DNA of 38,887 nt from Cyanobacteria bacterium REEB417 (GCA_018970945.1 JAGWVJ010000016.1:1-38887), one strand, 5' to 3'; counted from the stretch's first letter, positions 1-12,340 are shown. Notes: generated by a model not told the origin, from the letters alone. Made by a program: numbers and translations.

Positions 1-1
1 C

Positions 2-343
2 AGCAACCGCTACCAACAGGAGCGGGCGCGCAAGCTGGCCGAGCAGAAGCGCTGGTGGGAGGCGATCGATGCCCTCAATCGGATCGACCACCCCTGGTGG
101 AAGCAGCAGAGTCTCAGCCTGCGCCGCAGCGTCGAACAGGGCGTCAACCGCCTGAGCAAGGCTCACCGCGATCACGACAGTCACGGCTCCCTGCCGCACA
201 CGGTCTCCCCTGAGCAGCTCGATGCCCAGGTCCGCAAACGCATCGATCAGGGCATCGACGAATGGACCGCATTTCAGCAGGCGTGCAGGTCCCTGGGCGG
301 TCAGATCGTCGAGGCTGGCCCCGAGACCGCCTGTCGCCGCTAA
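2..343 (+). CDS. Unidentified protein, C-terminal part only
   Basis: The reading frame is open from the window edge to a TAA at 341-343 and gives the last 113 residues. The start lies outside the window. The fragment is charged and probably helical, with paired tryptophans (KRWWEAID, HPWWKQQ) spaced as in short helical repeats, and it ends in ETACRR. I do not recognise the family. The W-rich helices recall solenoid repeats in some cyanobacterial proteins, which is only an impression. The likely ftrV start follows about 40 bases downstream on the same strand, so the two may be cotranscribed. Confidence 0.6.
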   Translation, partial: SNRYQQERARKLAEQKRWWEAIDALNRIDHPWWKQQSLSLRRSVEQGVNRLSKAHRDHDSHGSLPHTVSPEQLDAQVRKRIDQGIDEWTAFQQACRSLGGQIVEAGPETACRR

Positions 344-383
344 CACCATGACAAGATTGCGGCGCAGCACACGCCGCAGGGTC

Positions 384-605
384 ATGCAGCAGGGCGACAG
401 GGTCAAAGTCAGCAGCACCGTTGTTGTGTTCCATCACCCCGAGCACCGTGGTCAAGCCTTCGATCTAATCGGTCAGGAAGGCGAAGTGATCAACGTGCTC
501 AACGACTGGAAAGGCCGTTCCATCAGCCCGACCCTGCCGGTGGTGGTCGCCTTCGGCAAATGCCGGGTTCACCTGCGATCCGATGAGCTGACGCAGATCA
601 GCTGA
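384..605 (+). CDS. ftrV: Ferredoxin-thioredoxin reductase, variable chain
   Basis: Small beta-barrel subunit of ferredoxin:thioredoxin reductase, which passes electrons from photosystem I-reduced ferredoxin to thioredoxin. The variable chain has no catalytic centre and stabilises the catalytic chain that carries the 4Fe-4S cluster. Family signatures are the start MQQGDRVKV, the VVFHHPEH segment and the GQEGEV turn. The ATG at 384 gives 73 residues, the usual size. An in-frame ATG at 348 would add a 12-residue Arg-rich extension not expected in the family, so 384 is preferred. The catalytic subunit gene (ftrC) is not in this window. Confidence 0.88.
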   Translation: MQQGDRVKVSSTVVVFHHPEHRGQAFDLIGQEGEVINVLNDWKGRSISPTLPVVVAFGKCRVHLRSDELTQIS

Positions 606-654
606 CAGTCCGATCTGACGTTCTGCATTGAGCCCGGGGGCTGGGGTGTGGCAA

Positions 655-1236
655 TCAGCTGTCGAGCTGGCCGTCACGTTTGAGCAGGTAGATGCCTTCG
701 TCGCCGTCGATGCCCTCCAGGCAGACTTGAATCAGCTCCTGCCGGCTGGTAGGCACCACCCGCCCGCAGAAATCGGGTTGGATCGGTAACTCCCGATGTC
801 CGCGGTCGACCATCACCAGAAGCGCCACACGACGCGGACGACCCCAGGCCTGCAGGGCCTCGAGGGCTGCCCGCACGGTACGACCAGTGAAGATCACATC
901 GTCAACCAGCACGACGTGACGGCCCTCCAGGCTCACGGGTAGGTCGGTGGGCTGCACAAGGCGCGTGCCCACCCGTTCCAGATCATCGCGATGAAAGGTG
1001 GGATCGAGGCTGCCGCAGTCGACCGGGTGACCGCATCGGAGTTGCAGACGTGCGGCCAGGACCCGGGCCAGAGCCACACCACGGGTCGGGATGCCCAGCA
1101 ATACCAACTGCTGACTGTCTGCGAGGTCTTCGAGCACCTGCGAAGCCAGGCGATCGATCGTGCGGCCGAGCTCATCAGCCGCAAGCAGCTGACGGCGCAC
1201 ACCGCGGTCGGCATCCGGCGGAGTTGGCTGTATCAC
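655..1236 (-). CDS. pyrR: PyrR-type pyrimidine regulator / uracil phosphoribosyltransferase
   Basis: A 193-residue type I phosphoribosyltransferase. The PRPP-binding loop VVLVDDVIFTGRTVRAAL lies at about residues 108-124, and an N-terminal GIPTRG segment (about 48-53) is typical of PyrR. In bacteria PyrR binds pyr mRNA to attenuate pyrimidine biosynthesis genes and has weak uracil phosphoribosyltransferase activity. No pyr genes are nearby, so whether it regulates RNA here or only salvages uracil cannot be told. It converges with ftrV (49-base gap) and diverges from gpmI. Confidence 0.88.
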   Translation of the reverse strand: MIQPTPPDADRGVRRQLLAADELGRTIDRLASQVLEDLADSQQLVLLGIPTRGVALARVLAARLQLRCGHPVDCGSLDPTFHRDDLERVGTRLVQPTDLPVSLEGRHVVLVDDVIFTGRTVRAALEALQAWGRPRRVALLVMVDRGHRELPIQPDFCGRVVPTSRQELIQVCLEGIDGDEGIYLLKRDGQLDS

Positions 1237-1494
1237 CCCGGCTGTTGTCCTGCTGCAGAGACAACCCTAGACATCCAGGCCGATGGCACTGCGCAGCCCC
1301 GGATCCCCAGCCCCAAATCCGCAACCTCCGATCAGCAACGTATGGATCTGCAACCGATGTGACCAAAACCTGACGCGGCAGGGCCGCCAGAGAAGCGTTA
1401 ACAGGGCAGGGGGTAGGTTGGTGGGGATGGTGATGGCGCCAGGCGTCGGAACCTTGATCGATTCCTGATTCGATGCGCGGGTGAGACAGATCGG
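1237..1494. other. Divergent intergenic region between pyrR and gpmI
   Basis: About 260-300 bases, depending on the gpmI start, should hold promoters for both divergent genes. I see no convincing -10/-35 pair, no recognisable PyrR attenuator and no coding frame with protein-like composition. Confidence 0.4.
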
Positions 1495-1542
1495 GTGACT
1501 GCAGCTCCATCCCCCAACCATCCACCGGCCACCGGCCACCCT

Positions 1543-3180
1543 GTGAGCGGCAGCGCGGCCACCACCTTTCGTCAAGCCCCGGCCGTGGCACCGGTCGTGC
1601 TGGCCATCCTTGATGGCTGGGGATACTCCCCCGCCGACGCCCACAACGCGATCCGGGCGGCCGAGACGCCGGTGATGGATGCCCTCTGGCATGCCTACCC
1701 CCACACCCTGATCGAGGCGAGTGGCGGAGCCGTGGGTCTGCCCGATGACCAGATGGGCAACTCAGAGGTGGGCCATCTGACCATCGGTTCAGGGCGCATC
1801 ATCCGCCAGGAACTGGTGCGCATCGGCCAGGCTGTTAAAGACGGATCGCTCGCCGCCAACGCGTCTCTCAACGCCCTGGCCGACAGCCTGCAGGCGTCAG
1901 GCGGCAGCTTGCACCTGATCGGCCTGTGCTCAGACGGCGGCGTGCACAGCCACATCGACCACCTGGGCGGTCTGCTGCACTGGGCTGCATCACGCGGGCT
2001 GAGATCAGTGTGTGTGCACGTCGTCACCGACGGACGCGACACCGCCCCCAGCAGCGCCCTTGCCTTCATCGAGGCCATCGAAGGCCAGATCAAGGCCGCT
2101 GGCGTCGGTCAGATCACCACGCTCTGTGGGCGGTACTGGGCGATGGACCGCGATAACCGCTGGGACCGCACTGAAAAGGCTTACCGGCTGCTCTGCGAAC
2201 CCGGGGCAATCAGCGATGCCACCCCCGCCGCGATCCTGCAGCAGTCGTATGCCGATGGGATCACCGATGAGTTTCTGGAGCCGGTGCGGCTGGCCGCTGG
2301 TCTGGTGCAGGCTGGTGACGGCGTGGTCTGCTTCAACTTCAGACCCGACCGTGTCCGCCAGCTGATCCGGGCCCTGGTGCTCGAGGACTTCGAACCCTTT
2401 GCGCGCGAGCGCATCAGCCCCCTGGAGGTCGTCACCTTTACCCAGTACGAGAAAGGACTGCCGGTGGCGGTCGCCTTTCCGCCTGAATCCCTCGATGGGT
2501 TGCTTGGTCAAGTGGTCTCCGAGGCAGGCCTGCGCCAGTTCAGAACTGCAGAAACAGAGAAATATCCCCATGTGACCTATTTCATGAATGGCGGCATCGA
2601 GCAGGCCTTCCCCGGCGAAGACCGCCACCTGGTGCCCTCACCCAGGGTGAGCACCTACGACCAGGCGCCCGCCATGTCGGCCGAACAACTCACCGACAAC
2701 TGCATCGCTGCCATCAACAAGGGCATCTACGCCCTGGTGGTGATCAACTATGCCAATCCCGACATGGTCGGCCACACCGGCCAGATGGACGCCACCCAGG
2801 AGGCCATCGCGATGGTCGACCGCTGCGTGGGCCGCTTGATGGAAGCCACCAACCGCATGGGCGGCACCCTGCTCATCACTGCCGACCACGGCAATGCCGA
2901 ACTCATGGAGGGGCCAGACGGCCGCGCTTGGACAGCCCACACCACCAACCCGGTACCCGTGATCCTGGTGGAGGGCGAGCGGCGCAAACTTCCCGGTCAC
3001 GGCACCGCGGTGCAGCTGCGTGAGGGTGGCGGGCTGGCCGATGTGGCACCCACCCTGCTCGAGATCCTGGGGCTTGAGAAGCCTGATTTGATGAGTGGCT
3101 GCAGCCTGATCAGCCCGGCCGGAACCCTGCAGAACCCAGCCGCATCCGCCAGACCCTCGGCATCTAAAGTCACCGCATGA
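1543..3180 (+). CDS. gpmI: 2,3-bisphosphoglycerate-independent phosphoglycerate mutase
   Basis: Interconverts 3- and 2-phosphoglycerate through a phosphoserine intermediate and two Mn ions. It is an alkaline-phosphatase-superfamily enzyme. Visible motifs are the first metal site LAILDGWGY near the N-terminus, the catalytic serine in MGNSEVGH (about residue 74), DGRDTAP, and the C-terminal metal ligands in TADHGNAE. The GTG at 1543 gives 545 residues, close to family length. A GTG at 1495 would add 16 Pro/His-rich residues and is possible. The stop overlaps the secG start (ATGA), so the two are translationally coupled. Confidence 0.93.
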   Translation: MSGSAATTFRQAPAVAPVVLAILDGWGYSPADAHNAIRAAETPVMDALWHAYPHTLIEASGGAVGLPDDQMGNSEVGHLTIGSGRIIRQELVRIGQAVKDGSLAANASLNALADSLQASGGSLHLIGLCSDGGVHSHIDHLGGLLHWAASRGLRSVCVHVVTDGRDTAPSSALAFIEAIEGQIKAAGVGQITTLCGRYWAMDRDNRWDRTEKAYRLLCEPGAISDATPAAILQQSYADGITDEFLEPVRLAAGLVQAGDGVVCFNFRPDRVRQLIRALVLEDFEPFARERISPLEVVTFTQYEKGLPVAVAFPPESLDGLLGQVVSEAGLRQFRTAETEKYPHVTYFMNGGIEQAFPGEDRHLVPSPRVSTYDQAPAMSAEQLTDNCIAAINKGIYALVVINYANPDMVGHTGQMDATQEAIAMVDRCVGRLMEATNRMGGTLLITADHGNAELMEGPDGRAWTAHTTNPVPVILVEGERRKLPGHGTAVQLREGGGLADVAPTLLEILGLEKPDLMSGCSLISPAGTLQNPAASARPSASKVTA

Positions 3181-3410
3181 TCAGTTCGGTCGTGTCGTGG
3201 ATCTGGATCGGCAGTGGGGTTCTGCTGATCATCTCGGTGCTGCTGCACAGCCCCAAGGGCGACGGCATGGGCGGGCTGGCCGCCAGCGGCGGGTCGATGT
3301 TCAGCAGCGCCCGCAGCGCCGAGCAGACCCTCAACCGAATCAGCTGGACCCTGCTGACCATTTTTCTGGCCCTGGCGGTGGTGCTGAGCGCCGGCTGGCT
3401 CCAGTCGTGA
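3177..3410 (+). CDS. secG: Preprotein translocase subunit SecG
   Basis: Small membrane subunit of the SecYEG channel, 77 residues with two hydrophobic segments (about 5-22 and 55-73). Between them is the conserved cytoplasmic loop [16 protein letters not shown]. The ATG overlaps the gpmI stop by four bases, an arrangement I recall from other picocyanobacteria. msrB begins 10 bases after the stop. Confidence 0.92.
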   Translation: MISSVVSWIWIGSGVLLIISVLLHSPKGDGMGGLAASGGSMFSSARSAEQTLNRISWTLLTIFLALAVVLSAGWLQS

Positions 3411-3420
3411 GCCAGCGTCG

Positions 3421-3915
3421 ATGAACCTGCCACGACGTCCGTTGCTCTCAGGTCTGGCAGCCACAGTGGCCGGACTGCTGGGACTGCCCCGTGAGGCCCA
3501 GGCTGCCGCCAAGGCGGGTGATCCAGCCTGGAACCTCAGCGATGCCCAGTGGAAAGCAAAGCTGAGCCCTGCGGCCTATCAGGTGCTGCGGCGTGAGGGC
3601 ACCGAACGGCCATTCAGCAGTCCTCTCAACAGCGAGAAACGCACAGGCACCTACCACTGCGCCGGTTGCGACCTACCCCTGTTCAGCAGCACGACCAAAT
3701 ACGACAGCGGCACAGGCTGGCCAAGCTTCTGGCAGCCCCTGGGCGGGGCCCTGGGCACCACGATCGACTTCAGGTTGATCGTGCCCCGCACCGAATACCA
3801 CTGCAAACGTTGCGGCGGCCACCAGGGCCATGTCTTCGGCGATGGCCCCCGTCCCACCGGCAAGCGCTACTGCAACAACGGCGTGGCACTGGTGTTTAGG
3901 GCAGCCAAGGGCTGA
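3421..3915 (+). CDS. msrB: Exported peptide-methionine (R)-S-oxide reductase
   Basis: Repairs methionine-R-sulfoxide in proteins. The 164-residue protein has a leader with paired arginines (PRRPLLSG) followed by a hydrophobic stretch and AQAAA, so it looks exported, possibly by Tat, with cleavage near residue 28. The catalytic domain shows zinc Cys pairs C80/C83 and C128/C131, the signature DSGTGWPSFW, and the nucleophile C151 in RYCNNGVAL. No obvious N-terminal resolving cysteine is seen, so regeneration may use an external thiol partner. It is the last gene of gpmI-secG-msrB and is followed by a 9-bp inverted repeat. Confidence 0.9.
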   Translation: MNLPRRPLLSGLAATVAGLLGLPREAQAAAKAGDPAWNLSDAQWKAKLSPAAYQVLRREGTERPFSSPLNSEKRTGTYHCAGCDLPLFSSTTKYDSGTGWPSFWQPLGGALGTTIDFRLIVPRTEYHCKRCGGHQGHVFGDGPRPTGKRYCNNGVALVFRAAKG

Positions 3916-3958
3916 TCGCCACCCCCATCTGCCTGGTTGACGTCCCAGATGGGGCGAT
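3915..3958 (+). repeat. Inverted repeat just after msrB
   Basis: CCCCATCTG (3923-3931) pairs with CAGATGGGG (3946-3954). A further ATCG/CGAT pair lies at 3915-3918 and 3955-3958. There is no T-run after it, so it is not a classical intrinsic terminator. It may stabilise or end the gpmI-secG-msrB transcript. Confidence 0.5.
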
Positions 3959-4043
3959 TCACAGTACTGAAGACGATGGTGGACATGGGCGCCCTGGACA
4001 GGTGTCCTGGCTGGCCTGAATCATCCGTTCAGCCGCTACCGCC

Positions 4044-7000
4044 ATGAGCAGCGCCAACCCGTCGATCTGGCAACCGATCGGCCCGGCACCGATCCAGAAC
4101 CCGTTCCATGGCTTCCTCAACTATGCGAGCCCTGTGGGCAGCGGCCAGGCTGCTGGGGCCATGCACGGCCTGGCTGTGGCCCAGGGCGGGCCAGGGCACG
4201 ATGCCTGGCTCTATGCCGGCTCAGTGAACGGGGGGGTCTGGGGCCGGCCTTACGACAGCGCCAGCGACAGCTGGGGCAGCTGGCGCTGGCTCAGCGAGCC
4301 GCCGGCCTACAGCGGAGCCCAGTCGATCACCGATCTGGCCGTCTCGCCTGATCAGCGCTGGCTGGCGGTGGGTCGCGGCGTCTTCAGCAACTTCACTGGA
4401 GTAGGCGGTGACATTCAGGCGCCTTTGCAACTAGCCGAACGCAGCAGCAACGGCGATCTGCGCTGGCTCAGGGTTGCTGATGAGCGCCAGGCAGCCCTGT
4501 GGAACCAGCCGGTGCAGGCCCTGCAATGGGCCGGAAATCTGCTGCTGGTCGGCACCAACCAGGGCCTGTATGTGGGCCAGATGGGCGCCTCAGGCGAACT
4601 CAGCACCCTGCAACGCGCCACAGCCTTACCAGCCGACGTGCGGGCCATCGACGTCGGTCCCTCGGGCCGCGTCTATGCGGCCTACGGCAATGCCACGGGA
4701 GCCGCCGTGATCACCGCCACCACAGCAGAGCTGCAGACCGATCCGACACTCTGGCAACTGCTGCAGGGCAGCGACAATCTTGCCGGCGGCAGCGACAACC
4801 TGCGCCTGGGGATCAGCAATGATCCAGGCACCGGGCACGACGTGGTGTTTCTGGGCACCTCAAAAACAGTTGAGGACAAACCCGGGGTCTCCAGATCCAG
4901 GATTGAGGCCATTCACCGCGGCACCTTCGGACAGGACGCCACCACACCCACTTGGCAAAGCGCAGCGGTCGGCGAGCAGATCGGAACCGATCAGGCGAAT
5001 CGGACGAACTTTTCGTTTGCCGCCGATCCCACTGATGCCACACGGGTGTTTGCCGGGGGCAACCGCTTCCCCAATTTCGGGGGGGTTTCAGGGCTGGTCG
5101 CCGTTCAATTCGCAGACGATGGCAGCCACACGCTCAACTACATGGGCGTTCCTCTCTCGTCCCCAAATCACACCAGTCCACACGCCGATTCGCGTGACAT
5201 CGCCTTTCTGCAGACACGCGCAGGCCTTCGCATCCTCGAGTCAGACGATGGCGGCATTTATCAGAAAGGTATGGAACTGGAGGCCCCATGGGTAAGCCTC
5301 AACGACGGATTGCGCACCACTGAGGTCTATGCCGCCGACTGGAGCCACATCGGCGATCTGAGCATCGCCGCCATGCAAGACAATTCAGTCTCGATCGGCA
5401 CATCAGGGTCTCGGCCAACCTGGCTCAATGTTTACAGCGGAGATGGATCGATCGCCCGCTTTGATGACGGCATCAGCGGCAGCGATGGCCTGAGCCGTGC
5501 CTATTTTGCCTCCCAGCAATACGATGAAGGCCAGGGGCTGAGCGTGGCTACATTCGATGCCAATGGCATCAGAAAATCGACGCAATATACCAATCTGACC
5601 GTCATTGATCAATACGACAATCCCATTAGCTTTAAAGATTACGACTACAACTGGATCAACGGCGGCTATCCCTTCTATCCACCCGTTGAAACAAGCGCCT
5701 ACCGCGCTGGCGATTACGTGATGGCGGGCGTTCGCAATGTGTATGAAGCCATCATTCCGCACTGGAACTTTGCCAATGGCGACGAGATTCTGCTCAGGCC
5801 CCTGATCCCAGACGATCCAAGCCTCAATGCGCAGCGTCAGTTCACGGCCATCAGCGTTGGCTCAACAGCGGTTCAAACCTTGCCCCAGGCGAAGCCCCAC
5901 AGCTGGGATGTGGTGTATGCAAGCTTCGTCGCACCGGAGACATCAACCAGCAAGCTCTATGGGCGCGTCGCCGGGCAGGCCGACAATGGCTGGCTGGATC
6001 CCAACATTTACGGCCTCAAGGATCTCACCCCCACCAACCTGCTGAACAGCGACCAAGTCATTACCGGGATCACGCACAACCCTGATCGTCCTGAGCAGAT
6101 CTACCTGACGGTTTCAGCGATTGATCTGATCACCACCCCTAGAGGAGTATCGCAAACTTTTCAACAGCCATCCCACATCCTGTATAGCCCTGATGGGGGC
6201 AAAAGCTGGCAAACGATCGCCAGCTCCGGCGCAGGGGGGCTGGCAAGCACTGGCGTCCTTCAGGACCTTGTGTTCGTCCCAGCCGCTAACGGCAACACCG
6301 CCGAGCTGTTCGTCAGTGGTTTCGGCGGTATATGGAGCACCGGTCTCAACGCCGATGGCACACCGAGCGACTTCAGCCTCAACAGTTGGCTTGGGCTGCC
6401 GGTACAGCAGCCTTTGGATCTGTGGACAACAGATCTCAACTACGACCCAGTGGATGGGGTTCTGATTGCTTCAACCCTGGGCCAGGGCAGCTGGGTGCTG
6501 CGACGCCACCCAGGATCTGACACGCCAGCGGCGCCACCACCAGGCCTGAGCATCAGCTCGACGACGGTACCCCAGGAGCTGGCGAGTTACCAGAATCGCA
6601 AGGGCCGAAAAGTTTTTAGCAACCTCAACGTCCACCTGGAGCGATCTGAAGCCAATCAGAACGCAACCGTAACTGTGGATCTGGAATTACTCTCGCCTGA
6701 TGCATGGCGTCAACAGTTTGGAGTTGGACTTCGCAACACGGAAACCTTTGTCTTCCCTCCAGGCGTCAACGATTTGACGTTTTTTATTAGTCCGACAAAC
6801 AAGAACATCACCGTCCCAGAGCTGACGCTCCAGGCAAGACTCACCAATGCCCAGAACGCAGTGATTGCCCAGGGTGAGCTGAGTGTCAGGCTCTACCCCA
6901 ATGCGGAGACACAGGGCTTCTACCAGGAAGCCAACGGCGTGTTTTACGCGGGGGAACGCGACTCCATTCCACTTGCTGTGCTGCTGCCGGCAGCCAGCCT

Positions 7001-8006
7001 GCAATCTGGAGACAGCCTGTGGTGGTACAAGGTTGATGCCAACAACGGCAGCCTCGCGTTGCTGGATGCCCAGGGAAACAACCAGGTCATGGTCAAGCCG
7101 ACCGATGCGCAGTACCTGGCGCTTGTGTCACAGCGACTTCAGCCCCTTGGCACAGCCACCGAGCCCAATGATCCACTGGCCTTCAACGCTGAGCAGGCCA
7201 AAGCCGCGTTCGACAATCCTGCTGCTGTCCTGGCCAGTGAACACCGATCAAGCGGAGGTTTGCTCAGCCTGCCGATGACAGACCTGGCTGAGGGCCAGCG
7301 TTTTGCCCTGGCCCTCAAGCACGCCACAGGTGAGCTGCAGGTCTCCCCGCTTGGCTTTGCCGTTGACAGCCATCTCGACACGTCGGTCAGTTTCACAGAA
7401 GGCGGACTCAACCGGCAGGTGGTGCTGGCTGCCGGCCGAGGAGAGCTGTTTGTGGCCGATCCATTTCTGTTTGGCAGCGGGGTGTTGTCCAACCAACTCA
7501 CCCTGACCATGGATGTCACCCGGGTGAGTCCGTTGGCCAGCAGCTATGGCCTGTTTCGAGTCGACGACCTCACCGGGGCCTTTGATACCAATGGCGACGG
7601 CATTGCCGAACTCAAGCCGGGTGCGCCGACCTATGCCTCAGAGGCCTTGCGGCGTTCGCTGACCAACAGCCTTGATGGCATCACGGGTTCAACCATTCCG
7701 GGCTATGCCAAGAGCGTGAGTCAGCAGGTCACGCTGGCCAGCAGCAACATTTATGCCGCCTACATCACACCAGGCAGCCAAATGACACCTGGGCGCAGCG
7801 GCAGACAGCGCGTAGCGTCCCTGATGCACCAGGCACCCACGACCGACGAGATCTATTTCTCGATCGCCAAAGCCAATGGTGACGGGGGTCTCAAGCACGT
7901 CTCGATGGGCACGGGCTACTTCGCCTTCGATGACACCAGCGGAGGAGGCGACAACGATCGGAACGACCTGCTGTTGCGCCTCAGCGCCATAGCTGCCCCA
8001 CTTTGA
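4044..8006 (+). CDS. Large predicted beta-propeller exoprotein with DUF4114-like C-terminus
   Basis: A 1320-residue protein I cannot name. Residues about 1-820 contain sialidase/VPS10-like repeats: short strands ending in SPDGGKSW, ESDDGGIYQ, VGTNQGLYVG and GTSKT, as in BNR-type propellers. A Pro-rich hinge (about 825-835) leads to a beta-rich region. At about 1181-1189 there is an EF-hand-like DTNGDGIAE loop. The last ~130 residues resemble DUF4114, ending in GYFAFDDTSGGGDNDRNDLL. There is no N-terminal signal peptide or membrane segment, so C-terminal (type I) secretion is possible but inferred. Some stretches (around 5560-5660 and 6600-6830) look more AT-rich than the neighbours, hinting at acquisition. 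It sits alone between msrB and groL. Confidence 0.85.
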   Translation: MSSANPSIWQPIGPAPIQNPFHGFLNYASPVGSGQAAGAMHGLAVAQGGPGHDAWLYAGSVNGGVWGRPYDSASDSWGSWRWLSEPPAYSGAQSITDLAVSPDQRWLAVGRGVFSNFTGVGGDIQAPLQLAERSSNGDLRWLRVADERQAALWNQPVQALQWAGNLLLVGTNQGLYVGQMGASGELSTLQRATALPADVRAIDVGPSGRVYAAYGNATGAAVITATTAELQTDPTLWQLLQGSDNLAGGSDNLRLGISNDPGTGHDVVFLGTSKTVEDKPGVSRSRIEAIHRGTFGQDATTPTWQSAAVGEQIGTDQANRTNFSFAADPTDATRVFAGGNRFPNFGGVSGLVAVQFADDGSHTLNYMGVPLSSPNHTSPHADSRDIAFLQTRAGLRILESDDGGIYQKGMELEAPWVSLNDGLRTTEVYAADWSHIGDLSIAAMQDNSVSIGTSGSRPTWLNVYSGDGSIARFDDGISGSDGLSRAYFASQQYDEGQGLSVATFDANGIRKSTQYTNLTVIDQYDNPISFKDYDYNWINGGYPFYPPVETSAYRAGDYVMAGVRNVYEAIIPHWNFANGDEILLRPLIPDDPSLNAQRQFTAISVGSTAVQTLPQAKPHSWDVVYASFVAPETSTSKLYGRVAGQADNGWLDPNIYGLKDLTPTNLLNSDQVITGITHNPDRPEQIYLTVSAIDLITTPRGVSQTFQQPSHILYSPDGGKSWQTIASSGAGGLASTGVLQDLVFVPAANGNTAELFVSGFGGIWSTGLNADGTPSDFSLNSWLGLPVQQPLDLWTTDLNYDPVDGVLIASTLGQGSWVLRRHPGSDTPAAPPPGLSISSTTVPQELASYQNRKGRKVFSNLNVHLERSEANQNATVTVDLELLSPDAWRQQFGVGLRNTETFVFPPGVNDLTFFISPTNKNITVPELTLQARLTNAQNAVIAQGELSVRLYPNAETQGFYQEANGVFYAGERDSIPLAVLLPAASLQSGDSLWWYKVDANNGSLALLDAQGNNQVMVKPTDAQYLALVSQRLQPLGTATEPNDPLAFNAEQAKAAFDNPAAVLASEHRSSGGLLSLPMTDLAEGQRFALALKHATGELQVSPLGFAVDSHLDTSVSFTEGGLNRQVVLAAGRGELFVADPFLFGSGVLSNQLTLTMDVTRVSPLASSYGLFRVDDLTGAFDTNGDGIAELKPGAPTYASEALRRSLTNSLDGITGSTIPGYAKSVSQQVTLASSNIYAAYITPGSQMTPGRSGRQRVASLMHQAPTTDEIYFSIAKANGDGGLKHVSMGTGYFAFDDTSGGGDNDRNDLLLRLSAIAAPL

Positions 8007-8015
8007 GATAGCGTC

Positions 8016-8040
8016 AAAAAAAGGGGGGCCTGAGCCCCCC
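8016..8040 (-). terminator. Intrinsic terminator of groSL
   Basis: Read on the minus strand, a G/C stem (8034-8040 with 8023-8029, 4-base loop) is followed by seven T residues (complement of the A-run at 8016-8022). It lies 50 bases beyond the groL stop. The plus strand has no T-run, so it serves the minus strand. Confidence 0.85.
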
Positions 8041-8089
8041 TAGCGCCTGATCGAAGAGGTGTTGCCACCCCCAAAGGCCGATCAGCCGA

Positions 8090-9781
<1,692 letters not shown>

Positions 9782-9811
9782 TCAACTGCGATCGGCGCGC
9801 AGCAGTCGCAC

Positions 9812-10123
9812 TCAGTTGACGATCGCGAGAATGTCCTTCTCAGACAGCAGCACGTATTCATCGGTGCCGAGCTTGATGTCGGTACCGGCGTACTTGCTGT
9901 AGAGAACCTTGTCGCCGAGGCTCACTTCGGGAGCCTGCCGGCTGCCGTCGTCGTTGCGCTTGCCGGGGCCTACCTGGACCACTTCACCCACTTGGGGTTT
10001 TTCCTTGGCGGTGTCGGGAAGCAGGATGCCGCCGGCGGTCTTTTCCTCCGACTCGGACACCTTGATAAAAATGCGGTCTCCAAGGGGTTTGACCGTGGAG
10101 ACGCTGAGAGAAACAGCTGCCAT
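9812..10123 (-). CDS. groS: Co-chaperonin GroES
   Basis: The 10-kDa lid of the GroEL chamber, 103 residues. The family pattern [20 protein letters not shown] includes the start of the mobile loop, followed by [14 protein letters not shown]. The ATG at 10123 gives family length. Upstream extension of the frame would run through the CIRCE element and is rejected. It is first in the groSL operon, and the operator lies 62 bases upstream of the start. Confidence 0.96.
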   Translation of the reverse strand: MAAVSLSVSTVKPLGDRIFIKVSESEEKTAGGILLPDTAKEKPQVGEVVQVGPGKRNDDGSRQAPEVSLGDKVLYSKYAGTDIKLGTDEYVLLSEKDILAIVN

Positions 10124-10184
10124 GGATCGAGGCGTGAATGACGTGCAAGGGCTGGCGCCAGTGGCGCCGCGGGCGAGCACCGAT

Positions 10185-10211
10185 TTGGCACTCAAACCCG
10201 TCGAGTGCCAA
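10185..10211 (-). promoter_or_regulatory. CIRCE operator (HrcA site) of groSL
   Basis: A perfect 9-9-9 inverted repeat: TTGGCACTC (10185-10193), a 9-base spacer, and GAGTGCCAA (10203-10211). It matches the CIRCE consensus bound by the heat-shock repressor HrcA, with the usual conserved core. It lies between divergent groS and atpD, on the groS side. hrcA itself is not in the window. Confidence 0.95.
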
Positions 10212-10270
10212 CCTATGTGCCCCAGCCCTGCCCTGGCCACCAGCGCGCTGTGCGGGTGACCGAACCGGCC

Positions 10271-11815
<1,545 letters not shown>

Positions 11816-11820
11816 TCGCC

Positions 11821-12228
11821 ATGACTCTGACCCTGCGCGTTCTGGCACCAGACCAGAGCATTTATGACGGCTCGGCCGATGAGGTGATCCTGCCGAGCGC
11901 CTCCGGTCAGATGGGCATCCTCACGGGTCACGTGTCGATGCTCACCGCCCTCGACAGCGGCGTGCTGCGTGTCCGCGATGGCAGCACCTGGTCGGCAATT
12001 GCAGTGATGGGCGGCTTCGCTGAAGTCGAAGACAATGCCGTAACCGTGCTGGTCAATGCGGCCGAACTCGGCAGCGCCATTGATGCCTCGACAGCACAGA
12101 CCGCTTTCGAGCAGGCTCAGCAGGCTGCTGCAGGGTTCGAGGGTCAGGCCTCCAGCCCTGACAAGGTCAAAGCCCAGCAGGCCCTGGCCCAGGCCAAAGC
12201 CCGCCTGCAAGCGAGCAAAGGCGGCTGA
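11821..12228 (+). CDS. atpC: ATP synthase F1 subunit epsilon
   Basis: Central-stalk subunit that couples rotation and can inhibit ATP hydrolysis. It has 135 residues: an N-terminal beta-sandwich with VLAPDQSIYDGSADEV and GQMGILTGHVSMLTAL, then a C-terminal helical pair rich in Ala and Gln. It directly follows atpD and is cotranscribed, with a terminator about 90 bases later. Confidence 0.95.
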   Translation: MTLTLRVLAPDQSIYDGSADEVILPSASGQMGILTGHVSMLTALDSGVLRVRDGSTWSAIAVMGGFAEVEDNAVTVLVNAAELGSAIDASTAQTAFEQAQQAAAGFEGQASSPDKVKAQQALAQAKARLQASKGG

Positions 12229-12315
12229 TCAGACATTCGAACGGGGTTCGAGCTGGCACCCAATACCCAGACGCCGCCCATCTGGCCCCAATCACAATCA
12301 CCCAACGCGAATCAT

Positions 12316-12340
12316 GGGTCCTTCAACAGGACCCTTTTTT
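12316..12340 (+). terminator. Intrinsic terminator of atpDC
   Basis: GGGTCC (12316-12321), a 7-base loop, GGACCC (12329-12334), then six T residues (12335-12340). A short TCGAAC/GTTCGA hairpin also lies at 12237-12251, just after the atpC stop. Confidence 0.9.

Noticed and set aside
10152-10167. Palindromic CTGGCGCCAG and repeated GGCGCC near the groS start
   Set aside because: Short GC-rich palindromes are common in such a genome. Nothing links them to a known regulator.
12237-12251. GGGTTCGA-like stretch resembling a tRNA T-loop after atpC
   Set aside because: It is part of a short perfect hairpin. No acceptor or anticodon stem surrounds it.
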